Source of the DNA: Weissella koreensis KCTC 3621
GTDB taxonomy: Bacteria > Bacillota > Bacilli > Lactobacillales > Lactobacillaceae
DNA: 64,000 nucleotides
Assembly: GCF_000277645.1 (NCBI RefSeq)
Contig: NZ_AKGG01000014.1
Coordinates: forward strand, 62,001-126,000
Direction: 5' to 3'
In this document: positions 23,794 through 30,861 of the stretch, piece after piece
Position numbering within the stretch: position 1 is the stretch's first letter
Layout of the letters: each line of letters begins with the position of its first letter
Position numbers and translations under genes: made by a program
Notes under the pieces: model-generated
Database searches by the model: none
Told to the model about the DNA's origin: nothing
Seen by the model: only the letters and a program-made list of their open reading frames with translations

Positions 23794-24481
23794 CTTTTCC
23801 TACCGTCCTTTCAGTTAAAAACACTTTCAATGGCTTCATCATTTCAACAACGTCTCTTCCTGAATAAATTCCATTCTTTAAATCGACGCTTTCTAAAATT
23901 TCCATGATTGTTTTCTTAAGTGAATCTTGTCGCCGTTCTTCAGCATCTAATTTGGCATTCACATGACTTAATTCAATCTCGTAGGCATCAACTTCACTTT
24001 TAATAAATCGACGTCCTTTACCATTAAGTTCATTTTTAGTAGTCCAATACTCTTCATTCTTAATCTCATTGGGTAACTTAACTTCGCCCATTTTCCATCC
24101 ACGGCCTTCACTAAATGAATCAGCCTCTGCTTGTGCCTTCTCCATTCGTTCTTCCTTAATTTGATCAACGAATGGTCCAATGCGATTAGATTGATCTTCA
24201 ATTAATTCATCAATTGTTTTATCAATCCAAGCAAGTTCTGGATATTGTTCCTCAACTTGCTGTTTGAACATCTTTACAACCTTTTTTCGGGCATCAGACA
24301 CTTCTTTTTTATCCTTGCGCCATTTAGCCAATTTCTTCTTTCCAATCGACACAGCGGGTTTATTGTCAATCTCTAGCGGTACATCTGCTTGTAGCGCCAT
24401 TAATTTATCTCTCAATCCATTAATTTGACCATCTTCGGACACGCCAACTACTGGATATACTTCTTGAATTGAATTAGTCAT
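23786..24481 (-). CDS. DUF1351 recombination-associated protein
   Basis: 231 aa, helical, with 'KLAKWRKDKKEVSDARKKVVKMFKQQVEEQYPELAWIDKTIDELI' typical of DUF1351 proteins encoded next to RecT in Firmicute phages. Around 300 residues is more usual, so this one is on the short side. It probably works with RecT in strand annealing or replaces the exonuclease partner. Fourteen bases downstream of recT. Confidence 0.8.
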   Translation of the reverse strand: MTNSIQEVYPVVGVSEDGQINGLRDKLMALQADVPLEIDNKPAVSIGKKKLAKWRKDKKEVSDARKKVVKMFKQQVEEQYPELAWIDKTIDELIEDQSNRIGPFVDQIKEERMEKAQAEADSFSEGRGWKMGEVKLPNEIKNEEYWTTKNELNGKGRRFIKSEVDAYEIELSHVNAKLDAEERRQDSLKKTIMEILESVDLKNGIYSGRDVVEMMKPLKVFLTERTVGKDE

Positions 24482-24494
24482 TATCTAGATCTCC

Positions 24495-25313
24495 TTATTT
24501 AAAGAATTCATCTGCTGCTGAAACTGTTTGCTCTTTTGGTGCTTCATTAGTTTCTTTTGCATATTCTTTAATCTCATCAACCATTTCATTTGTATCAATT
24601 TGTTGATTTTGATTAGCTTCTTCAACTTTTGGTGTTTCTGTTTCAGGAGTAATATCAATGGGCTTTGCTGTCCCTTCTGAAATATCACCATTCATATCCT
24701 CAGAAGCCATTGCACGGGTCATTTCGGACGACTTAGGAGCATACTGTAAGATTGACTTAAGTACAGTCTTTTGAGCCATAGCATCGAAGTCTGTAGACCA
24801 CGGACCACTTTTGCTTTTAGAAAAACGACTACGATGTTCTTCAACCGCTGACTTAGTCCAATAATCAGCTTTTTTAAATCCATTAATTAATGTAAATTGA
24901 GCATAATACCCAACTACTTCTCCGGTTTCATCACCGTCAGTATGAAGTTCTTGGGAATATTTATCCCACCGTGGGTGTTCACCTTCATAAACTTTTACAG
25001 TCCCAAATGACTTCATTTGGCCTGAACGCATTGCTAATTGAACTAAACCCTTATACCCTAATTGAAATTGAGCCTGTCCTTTATATGGAACTAAGTAAGC
25101 TTCTCCGACAGTTGGTAATAAGCTAAGTCCTAATGCACTAGCTTTGGTCGCTTCTACAACAACTGAAGATAATGATGCATTTTCCAATGCTTTATTTCCC
25201 ATAACAGATATTGCTACTTCACTTGCGAATGCCGCAGCATTTTTTCCAGCAGTAGTTTCAAACTGTGCTGCTACTTTTTCGCTTTTTAATTGTTTAACTA
25301 ATTCGTTTGCCAT
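24495..25313 (-). CDS. recT: RecT-family single-strand annealing protein
   Basis: 272 aa. The core 'ALGLSLLPTVGEAYLVPYKGQAQFQLGYKGLVQLAMRSG' and 'FKKADYWTKSAVEEHRSRFSK' followed by 'DAMAQKTVLKSILQYAPKS' is diagnostic of RecT/Redbeta-type annealing proteins. C-terminal 70 residues are acidic linker. It anneals complementary strands during phage recombination. No RecE/YqaJ exonuclease is seen in the window; DUF1351 follows instead. Confidence 0.95.
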   Translation of the reverse strand: MANELVKQLKSEKVAAQFETTAGKNAAAFASEVAISVMGNKALENASLSSVVVEATKASALGLSLLPTVGEAYLVPYKGQAQFQLGYKGLVQLAMRSGQMKSFGTVKVYEGEHPRWDKYSQELHTDGDETGEVVGYYAQFTLINGFKKADYWTKSAVEEHRSRFSKSKSGPWSTDFDAMAQKTVLKSILQYAPKSSEMTRAMASEDMNGDISEGTAKPIDITPETETPKVEEANQNQQIDTNEMVDEIKEYAKETNEAPKEQTVSAADEFFK

Positions 25314-25342
25314 GATAAAATTACTCCTGTATATATTTTTTA

Positions 25343-25597
25343 TTAAGACTGATTAGCTTGGCCGCGATCAGTCTTTTTTTGTGTTTCGGGACGTTGGCTG
25401 AAAAAGTTGTACGCCTTTTCAGCTTCAATAACCGGATCAGTTTTCAATCTTCTTGATTGGCTAACTGAAATTGAATGACTTACTGCGGTTCGTTTTTCCA
25501 GCCATTCTTGATAATGCTTATCCTGGCGTGCTTCTCGAATGACTTGTGGTGCTTCAGCCAATATCACACCAATTGCTACACATATTGCATAAATCAT
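25343..25597 (-). CDS. Hypothetical protein with N-terminal membrane anchor (84 aa)
   Basis: The first ~14 residues (MIYAICVAIGVILAEAPQVI) are hydrophobic, then a charged helix ('REARQDKHYQEWLEKRTAV') and a Ser/Arg-rich end. Lies between the HTH gene and recT in the early operon, three bases behind the former. No family known to me. Confidence 0.55.
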   Translation of the reverse strand: MIYAICVAIGVILAEAPQVIREARQDKHYQEWLEKRTAVSHSISVSQSRRLKTDPVIEAEKAYNFFSQRPETQKKTDRGQANQS

Positions 25598-25599
25598 AT

Positions 25600-25803
25600 T
25601 TACAAGATCCCATCTTTAAATTTAATTACTTCACTTCGTAAAAATTTGTTCGGAGCAACTTCATGAACTGCTCTCTTGAATTGTGGTGAATATCGAATTA
25701 AATCAAAGCTGTAATATGTTTTTAATCCCAATAATTTAGCAGTTTGTCCGGCATTTAAAATAACAGCATCATCTGGTATAACCACATTTTTTAGCGTAGG
25801 CAT
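25600..25803 (-). CDS. Small DNA-binding protein (DUF771/excisionase-like)
   Basis: 67 aa. 'NAGQTAKLLGLKTYYSFDLIRYSPQFKRAV' followed by 'NKFLRSEVIKFKDGIL' resembles the winged-HTH excisionase-like proteins (MerR-type 'k.g...y..sev..f') found early in Gram-positive phages. It opens the recT operon and is divergent from the plus-strand ORF at 25919. It could regulate the early operon or act in excision. Confidence 0.6.
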   Translation of the reverse strand: MPTLKNVVIPDDAVILNAGQTAKLLGLKTYYSFDLIRYSPQFKRAVHEVAPNKFLRSEVIKFKDGIL

Positions 25804-25880
25804 TACATAGCCTCCTTTAATTAATTTTTATTTTAGTTTGAAGTATTTACATTTATTCATTTTTAAACACCGTTCTGATT

Positions 25881-25886
25881 TATAAT
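25881..25886 (+). promoter_or_regulatory. Likely -10 of the plus-strand ORF at 25919
   Basis: TATAAT at 25881-25886 with a weak -35 (CATTTT) 17 bases upstream, followed by AGGAGA at 25905-25911. This would drive the isolated plus-strand gene 25919-26302. Confidence 0.55.
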
Positions 25887-25918
25887 TAATAGATAACATT
25901 AAGCAGGAGATATGCCTT

Positions 25919-26302
25919 ATGGATTATTTAGAACTTTATAAATTGATACTCAGTTCTATTTCAGACAATAACGTTTCTAATTTTCAAGAATTAATAAATC
26001 TAACAGCAAATGATCCATCGATTCAAAAATATAGAGTTGAAAATAATGACACTAAAACAATTAACCTATTAATTAATGTTTCTAAAAATTTAATTGATGA
26101 CGGTTATATAAATGGCAAATATATATTGACGAAAAGCGGAACTATATTTTATTTTGACGGACTAGCAACCTTGGGTTATGATTTTCTATCAACCGCTAGC
26201 AAACCTGGATTCAAAGAAAAAATAATCCAAGTTCTAAAAGAAGAAGGTGTTCCACTTAATCCTAATTCGCTATCTAAGGTTCTCTTTAAGCTTTTCCTCT
26301 GA
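25919..26302 (+). CDS. Isolated plus-strand gene, DUF2513-like winged helix (127 aa)
   Basis: The only plus-strand gene inside the minus-strand early region. It is helical with 'NLLINVSKNLIDDGYINGKYILTKSGTIFYFDGLATLGYDFLSTASKPGFKEKI', which recalls the C-terminal half of DUF2513-type proteins ('lt..G..fl') found in prophages. It has its own -10, AGGAGA and start. It ends convergently, overlapping by 33 bases the minus-strand gene at 26270. Expression from a lysogen is plausible, because the gene points the same way as the repressor. Confidence 0.65.
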   Translation: MDYLELYKLILSSISDNNVSNFQELINLTANDPSIQKYRVENNDTKTINLLINVSKNLIDDGYINGKYILTKSGTIFYFDGLATLGYDFLSTASKPGFKEKIIQVLKEEGVPLNPNSLSKVLFKLFL

Positions 26303-26494
26303 TATGGTAAGTGACTCAGCAAGAAATTTAACAGTAACTTCAACAGGACCACTTGTCTTCATGTCGTATGAAATTCCTATCATTGAGTCAAGCTTCAAGT
26401 CATCTATATACAAAGCTTTCTCGGTCTCTACCAATTTAGGAAAATGTGGTAGAGTTTTTTTGTATGTTTCTAACAATCTATTTTCTTCACTCAT
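26270..26494 (-). CDS. Hypothetical phage protein behind the antirepressor (74 aa)
   Basis: An acidic/basic mixed helical protein (MSEENRLLETYKKTLPHFPK start, 'MIGISYDMKTSGPVEVTVKF'). Its start overlaps the antirepressor stop, so both belong to one transcript. The 3' end overlaps a plus-strand ORF by 33 bases. No family recognised. Confidence 0.6.
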   Translation of the reverse strand: MSEENRLLETYKKTLPHFPKLVETEKALYIDDLKLDSMIGISYDMKTSGPVEVTVKFLAESLTISEEKLKENLR

Positions 26495-27255
26495 TACATT
26501 ACCTCCATATCTAATTCCGTTTGGTCTGCACCTAGAAACTTATTAATAAAGTATTGCTGACCTTTTCCGGTAACTTTAGGTGTTTTCTTGATTACATTTA
26601 CTCCATCACCATTGATATGAGATGACTCTTTAATCTCAAACAAGCCTTGTTCCATAGAACGTTGAGTTGGTGAGTTATAATCAGCTCCATTTCGGCGAAT
26701 TAGATAGCCTTTACTACGCAACCATTCAAATAGTCGACGCCCACCCATATCAATCCCATTTTGTTTTAACAGCTTAGCTAGATCGCCAACTAATATTGAT
26801 GTATTACTTGAAGTAACTGCATCAGCAAATATAGCTTTAGGTTTCATCTCAGCATTCTGTTCTGCTAGATCAGCAGATAAACGTAAAGCTTCTGGTAGAG
26901 TTTGCGGAACATTGAACTGTGGTTGCATTTGATATCCACCAGTCTTACGAATAGACGGAAGAACTTCCGATGTAACCCATTTTTTGAATCGTTTGGCTGA
27001 ATCAAGCTTTGATCCAAAAATTAATGAATAAACACCAGATTCGTTAATTGCTACAACTGTCTGTTCACGACCGATGGAGTCACGAATCGTTACCCCACCT
27101 TTTTCTTCATTATCAATGTGGTCAGATAAAGCTTTTCTTGTGTTTTTATATCCCAAAACTTCAGCCACATCTTTACCAACGAAATATGGTTCATTATCTA
27201 CCGTTACTGTTCGAACGTTTGATTGTTCAAAATTAAATACTTGTACTTCGTTCAT
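26494..27255 (-). CDS. Phage antirepressor (Bro-N plus KilA-C/ANT)
   Basis: 253 aa. N-terminal Bro domain ('VQVFNFEQSNVRTVTVDNEPYFVGKDVAEVLGYKNTRKALSDHI', residues 4-50; 'ESGVYSLIFGSKLDSAKRFKKWVTSEVLP', ~80-108) and C-terminal KilAC/ANT domain ('GDLAKLLKQNGIDMGGRRLFEWLRSKGYL', ~157-190, 'GKGQQYFINKF'). Antirepressors of this type relieve repression by the CI-like protein. Directly behind the cro-like gene, so it is among the first genes made upon induction. Confidence 0.95.
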   Translation of the reverse strand: MNEVQVFNFEQSNVRTVTVDNEPYFVGKDVAEVLGYKNTRKALSDHIDNEEKGGVTIRDSIGREQTVVAINESGVYSLIFGSKLDSAKRFKKWVTSEVLPSIRKTGGYQMQPQFNVPQTLPEALRLSADLAEQNAEMKPKAIFADAVTSSNTSILVGDLAKLLKQNGIDMGGRRLFEWLRSKGYLIRRNGADYNSPTQRSMEQGLFEIKESSHINGDGVNVIKKTPKVTGKGQQYFINKFLGADQTELDMEVM

Positions 27256-27266
27256 TACTTTTCTCC

Positions 27267-27512
27267 TTAAACCATGACCCAGTTTTCACCGGAATAACCT
27301 ACATAATTAAAAATTTCATTCAACTTATCAAAGGCCGCACGACCATGTTTCTTTCCATTAATTAATTCTGAAAAGCGTTGATCACTCATACCCACATCTT
27401 TGACTAATTGCTTACGGCTATTACTGCGTTGACGATAACCATTCATATTAAGAAATGAACTGAAATCATCAATAGCTTGGTAAATTGTATTTTTTGCTTC
27501 TATCATTGGCAT
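27267..27512 (-). CDS. Cro-like HTH regulator (81 aa)
   Basis: Helix-turn-helix core 'SRKQLVKDVGMSDQRFSELINGKKHGRAAFDKL' in residues ~32-64, with an N-terminal helix. Divergent from the CI-like gene across a 258-bp operator region. It would repress the lysogenic promoter and lead the lytic programme. AGGAGG lies nine bases before the ATG at 27512; ATG 27506 is an alternative start. Confidence 0.8.
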   Translation of the reverse strand: MPMIEAKNTIYQAIDDFSSFLNMNGYRQRSNSRKQLVKDVGMSDQRFSELINGKKHGRAAFDKLNEIFNYVGYSGENWVMV

Positions 27513-27770
27513 CTGTCACGCCTCCTTTTTGTGTAATTTTTCAAGTAATTATTGCAATAAAATTGCACTTAGTATACAATTAATGCATACGAAAAAGAAC
27601 AAATCAAACCTGCTATATTAACGTTCCCGACCAAAGTTACATTAATCATTGCTTGTTTTTTTGTTGCAATTGTTACTCGATAAATTAAGTATAGCACAGA
27701 GTGCACATAAATCAACTTTATTTTTGCACTAATTATACTTTTTAACCAAAAATGCAAAAGGAATGGCTCT
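27513..27770. promoter_or_regulatory. Genetic switch: divergent promoters and operator repeats
   Basis: Related operator-like elements occur at 27563-27577 (TTGCACTTAGTATAC) and 27724-27738 (TTGCACTAATTATAC), and a hyphenated palindrome GCAC-AGA-GTGC is at 27694-27704. A strong minus promoter TTGATT-16-TGC-TATACT has its -10 at 27688-27693 and -35 at 27710-27715. A second minus TATACT is at 27571-27576. The plus promoter for the repressor has TATACT at 27734-27739 with a poor -35, so its -35 overlaps that of the lytic promoter. Every -10 box touches a GTGCA-type element, as expected for CI/Cro competition. Confidence 0.7.
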
Positions 27771-28136
27771 ATGACAACATTTGAAAGAATTAAAAAAGCT
27801 GCGAACTTACGAAAAATGAGTTTAAGAGAAGTAGCTTCTGCTTCTGGAATGAAAAGCGAAACTGCAATATATAGATATAATCAAGGAGTCAATCCTCGTG
27901 AATCGACATTGCGTGCTATAGCTGAAGTTCTCAATGTCTCAGTAGACTACCTATTAGGAAACACTGATGAAATGATGCCTAATAAAAAAGCATCTTCCGA
28001 TCCTACAGAGATTGATTTAGATGCGGCATTAGAAAGTAAAGGTGTCGTTATGCGATTCCAAGGTAAAGAATTATCAGATAAAGCGAAACGAGGTATATTG
28101 GATATCATTAAATTAGTAGATGGTGACGAGGATTAA
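27771..28136 (+). CDS. CI-like repressor (HTH_XRE)
   Basis: 121 aa. The N-terminal XRE HTH spans residues 4-65 ('KKAANLRKMSLREVASASGMKSETAIYRYNQGVNPRESTLRAIAEVLNVSVDYLLG'). A short C-terminal linker and helix follow, without a LexA-type protease domain. Together with the downstream ImmA-like peptidase this suggests induction by proteolysis, as in ICEBs1 and phi105, not RecA-stimulated self-cleavage. Ribosome-binding site AAAGGA before ATG 27771. Confidence 0.92.
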   Translation: MTTFERIKKAANLRKMSLREVASASGMKSETAIYRYNQGVNPRESTLRAIAEVLNVSVDYLLGNTDEMMPNKKASSDPTEIDLDAALESKGVVMRFQGKELSDKAKRGILDIIKLVDGDED

Positions 28137-28139
28137 TAT

Positions 28140-28559
28140 ATGGAACTTGAATTATTGGAAGAAGCAGTTGATAAACTTATTCGTTCTCAAGATATTGAGT
28201 TATATTATGCTGAATACGAATTTAACGACCCAGATACTGTCGTAATTCGCGAAAATAAACCAGCAATTATTATAATCAATATTAATTTTGAAACAAATAT
28301 ACCCATCGTTGCCAGAAAAAGCCACGAGTTGTCTCATGTGATTTATGGTAGCGACGAGCCATCTGTTTACAATTTTTCAATTGGACTAAGAAATGAATCT
28401 GAAAAAATTGCTAATAAAGGCATGGTTAATATACTGGCCAAGTTAGCGTTTTATGAAACGCCATTAGAATACCGAAGCCCTTATAAATTTATGGAAGCTT
28501 TTCACTTCCCTACGTTAAGCTACGAGAAAATGGTTATTGAAGCTATAGAAAATGTTTAA
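28140..28559 (+). CDS. ImmA/IrrE-like metallopeptidase
   Basis: 139 aa with the zinc-binding HELSH motif at residues 62-66 preceded by 'IPIVARK' and followed by 'VIYGSDEPSVYNFSIGLRNESEKIAN' (E.AN-type third-ligand helix). In ICEBs1-type elements this peptidase cleaves the repressor encoded just upstream. Its start lies three bases behind the repressor stop, so the two genes form one lysogeny operon. Confidence 0.85.
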   Translation: MELELLEEAVDKLIRSQDIELYYAEYEFNDPDTVVIRENKPAIIIININFETNIPIVARKSHELSHVIYGSDEPSVYNFSIGLRNESEKIANKGMVNILAKLAFYETPLEYRSPYKFMEAFHFPTLSYEKMVIEAIENV

Positions 28560-28618
28560 TTAAGTTTGTGAACACATGTGCTAAGCATCCACACTAAAAG
28601 GCTCTAGGAGTAGGTATT

Positions 28619-29365
28619 ATGGAAAAACAACAAGAAAAGAAAGTATTAGGGATAATCGCAACTGTTTTAGGAGTCATTGCACTACTTCTATCATGGATGC
28701 CAATCGTTAATAACTTTGCTGCTGTTTTAGCATTTATTGGTTTCATCTTAGGAATTATTGCACTTATTGTTAATAGAAAGAATAAAAAGACACTATCGAT
28801 CGTTGGAACAATTTTGTCAGTGATATCTATCATTATCGTTATTGCCACTCAAGGTATGTATACAAAGGCAATTGATAAATCTGAAAACAGCGTTTCAAGT
28901 TCGTCATCTAGTGTCGAAAAAGTATCAGATAAATCAGCTTCAGATGATACTTGGACATTCAAAAATAATATTTTTGATGCAGGTAATATGACCTACAAGA
29001 TAACTAACACAGAAATAACTGATGGGGCTGGAGATCCTGGAACGAAAGTATTAGTTATGTACATGGACGTAACTAATAATTCCGATAAAGAAATGGATCC
29101 ATCAAATTTGTATATGGTTATGCACGCATATCAAAAGACTGATACCTCTAACGTTAATTTAAATCCAGGTACAGTTGCTCTAAACGATCAGGCTGAAAGT
29201 CCAGTACAAACAGAAGAAGATGCAATGAATAACAAGTTATTACCAAAAAAGACAACACAAGTGGTAGCTGTATATCAATTAGAAAATACAAATGATATTA
29301 AAGTTGAATTTTCTAATTCAGACTTTAAAACTATTGGAACAAAAATATATAAATTTCAACAATAA
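28619..29365 (+). CDS. Membrane protein with C-terminal DUF5067-like domain (248 aa)
   Basis: Three hydrophobic segments (residues ~9-29, ~33-51, ~60-79) are followed by a Ser-rich linker (~90-104) and an extracytoplasmic beta-sandwich-like domain ('FDAGNMTYKITNTEITDGAG', 'VLVMYMDVTNNSDKEM', 'VVAVYQLENTNDIKVEF') resembling DUF5067/DUF4352 proteins. It lies between the ImmA-like peptidase and integrase on the lysogeny strand with its own GGAG, so it is likely made in the lysogen. Superinfection exclusion or another surface effect is a reasonable guess, not shown. Confidence 0.75.
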   Translation: MEKQQEKKVLGIIATVLGVIALLLSWMPIVNNFAAVLAFIGFILGIIALIVNRKNKKTLSIVGTILSVISIIIVIATQGMYTKAIDKSENSVSSSSSSVEKVSDKSASDDTWTFKNNIFDAGNMTYKITNTEITDGAGDPGTKVLVMYMDVTNNSDKEMDPSNLYMVMHAYQKTDTSNVNLNPGTVALNDQAESPVQTEEDAMNNKLLPKKTTQVVAVYQLENTNDIKVEFSNSDFKTIGTKIYKFQQ

Positions 29366-29371
29366 ATAAAA

Positions 29372-29412
29372 AACGCATATCCCCAACTCCGCAAAAAGTA
29401 AGGATATGCGTT
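29372..29412 (-). terminator. Inverted repeat downstream of the membrane protein gene
   Basis: AACGCATATCC (29372-29382) and GGATATGCGTT (29402-29412) form an 11-bp stem. The U-tract is on the minus strand (TTTTTTATT), so it is a better terminator for leftward than for rightward transcription. It may stop transcription from entering the lysogeny genes in reverse. Confidence 0.6.
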
Positions 29413-29441
29413 AAAGAAAAAGAAACTAATAATTAGCTCTT

Positions 29442-29462
29442 TCTGTTATTTATTATAACAGA
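29442..29462. promoter_or_regulatory. 21-bp palindrome upstream of integrase
   Basis: TCTGTTAT-TTATT-ATAACAGA is a perfect 8-bp inverted repeat around a 5-bp centre, 55 bp before the integrase ATG. The spacing between half-sites fits a dimeric repressor site; it can also fold as a hairpin in the integrase mRNA. Confidence 0.5.
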
Positions 29463-29517
29463 CCTGAGCATGTCTTTAAACTGCTCTTAAAACTATCGAA
29501 AGGTTAGGTTTAAATTA

Positions 29518-30588
29518 ATGTCGGTTAGAAAAACTGGTAAAAGTTGGACAGCATTCATGTCTTATAAGGAAGGAGATAAAACAAAGCGTAAATCAAAAGC
29601 TGGATTCAGAACAAAAAAAGAAGCTGAATTATTCGAAGCCGAATTTATTTCTGTTCATAAAAACGGAAATACAAACGGTTCTAAATTATCTTTGTTTGTA
29701 GATTATTTTGATAATTGGATGGCCAAATATGAACAATCTGGCGTTGCAAGGCAAACTCTCATCACTCACTACACCGCTCAAAAAATAGTTCATGATCGAT
29801 TGAATACCTACACAGTAGAAGAAATTACCAAGACTGTTTTTCAACGCTTTCTAAACGATTATTCGATTGATCATGCTAAGTCAACAGTTCGAACGTTATC
29901 TGTTAACGTGGGTATGGTATTAAAAGATGCCTATTCTGAAGGGCTAATTAAATCTGATCCAACTTTTAGAATTAAATTAAGCGGGTCAGAATCAAAAAGT
30001 AAAGAAACTAAATTTTTAGAATTATCTGACTTTAATAATATGATAGACCACATTGAAAAATATCCACTTAATAAATGGTTATTTGCAATTTATACAACTG
30101 CTTTATCCGGAATGCGCATAAGCGAAACACTTGCCATTACTTTGAATGATATTGACGAAGAACATCAAATAATAAATGTAACTAAATCTAAAACTGCTCA
30201 TAGACCTTTTGAATTTGTTAAGCCCAAAACTAATTCATCCATACGTAGAATAGAAATGCCCAATAAATGGTTCATTCAATTAACTCGCTATATCGATGAA
30301 TGCTCTCCACTAGATGAACATATTTTTGGAGAAACAACAGATACAAAAGTCATTGGCAAAAAATTACAATCATTACTAGAATCCATAGGATCAGCCAAGA
30401 TCATTTCACCTCATGGGTTAAGACATACTCACGCGTCGGTTTTGATTAGTAATGGTATTGATATTAACTATGTTTCAGCTCGCCTAGGTCATTCAAACGT
30501 AACGATAACTCAAAATGTTTATAGTCATTTACTTGATTCACATAGAAAGATCGAATCAGAAAAAACAATGAGTATTTTTGATAAATAA
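29518..30588 (+). CDS. int: Tyrosine-type site-specific integrase
   Basis: 356 aa. N-terminal arm-binding domain (residues 2-45, 'VRKTGKSWTAFMSYKEGD', 'SKAGFRTKKEAELFEAEF'), a SAM-like core-binding domain (~60-160), and the catalytic domain with Arg in 'LSGMRISETLAITL', 'HGLRHTHASVLISNGI' (HxxR), 'LGHSNVTITQNVYSHLL' (H..., Tyr nucleophile). It resembles integrases of Lactobacillales phages and Tn916-like elements. The gene is the outermost phage gene, next to repeats that look like its arm sites. Confidence 0.96.
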   Translation: MSVRKTGKSWTAFMSYKEGDKTKRKSKAGFRTKKEAELFEAEFISVHKNGNTNGSKLSLFVDYFDNWMAKYEQSGVARQTLITHYTAQKIVHDRLNTYTVEEITKTVFQRFLNDYSIDHAKSTVRTLSVNVGMVLKDAYSEGLIKSDPTFRIKLSGSESKSKETKFLELSDFNNMIDHIEKYPLNKWLFAIYTTALSGMRISETLAITLNDIDEEHQIINVTKSKTAHRPFEFVKPKTNSSIRRIEMPNKWFIQLTRYIDECSPLDEHIFGETTDTKVIGKKLQSLLESIGSAKIISPHGLRHTHASVLISNGIDINYVSARLGHSNVTITQNVYSHLLDSHRKIESEKTMSIFDK

Positions 30589-30614
30589 CCGATTCCATTA
30601 TTACTCACTACTAT

Positions 30615-30740
30615 CGTGCATTCTAACGTGCATGTAATTATTAAAAGCCCGCTGTGGCGTGCACAATATCATGCATATTACGTGCATCATTTATTTATGG
30701 AGATATTAAAATGGCTAAAAACCGTGCATCTAACGTGCAT
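30615..30740 (+). repeat. Cluster of six CGTGCA direct repeats (candidate integrase arm sites)
   Basis: CGTGCA occurs at 30615, 30627, 30658, 30681, 30723 and 30734, all in the same orientation, with an ATGCAT between. Four copies form two pairs spaced 12 and 11 bp (CGTGCATtctaaCGTGCAT and CGTGCATctaaCGTGCAT). Position between int and the phage-host boundary and the single orientation suit arm-type sites of a lambda-like integrase. The core crossover site would then be in the AT-rich 30741-30800. Confidence 0.65.
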
Positions 30741-30806
30741 GATAATTTGGAAAACATTAGAATTAATAATATATTTTTTAAATTATTTTTATTTTTTAAG
30801 CAAAGA

Positions 30807-30848
30807 AAAACCCTGATATACCAACGTATTTGTTGGAACATCAGGGTT
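30807..30848 (-). terminator. Terminator of rpmE2
   Basis: Minus-strand AACCCTGATGTTCCAAC ... GTTGGTATATCAGGGTT followed by TTTC; a long, nearly perfect stem ending 14 bases after the rpmE2 stop. Confidence 0.85.
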
Positions 30849-30861
30849 ATCATAGGCTTAA

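Larger units (their letters stand above)
1..30790. mobile_element. PBSX-like contractile-tail prophage (left end outside window)
   Basis: A continuous phage gene order runs from the baseplate (left edge) through head and packaging, late regulator, replication, divergent repressor and cro-like genes, to a tyrosine integrase at 29518-30588. Sheath, tube and XkdP-S homologues make it a myovirus related to PBSX-type phages. The right end is placed between the last CGTGCA repeat (30739) and the rpmE2 terminator (30807), because arm-type integrase sites should be phage DNA and the L31 gene is host. Structural genes seen in the window look intact apart from the capsid C-terminus discussed separately. 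Lysis genes and the left attachment site are not in the window, so inducibility cannot be judged. Confidence 0.95.

Noticed and set aside
24485..24691. Minus-strand open frame at the recT 3' end
   Set aside because: Lys/Gln/Met-rich shadow of the acidic RecT linker in another frame.
27569..27757. Minus-strand open frame inside the genetic switch
   Set aside because: It covers promoters and operators, lacks a ribosome-binding site and has no recognisable sequence.
29372..29412. Forward terminator of the DUF5067-like gene
   Set aside because: The stem is good, but the plus strand lacks a U-tract; it is listed as a minus-strand terminator with reduced confidence.
30615..30740. CGTGCA cluster as a CRISPR array
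   Set aside because: Units are six bases with irregular 11-42 bp spacing; CRISPR repeats are longer and evenly spaced.
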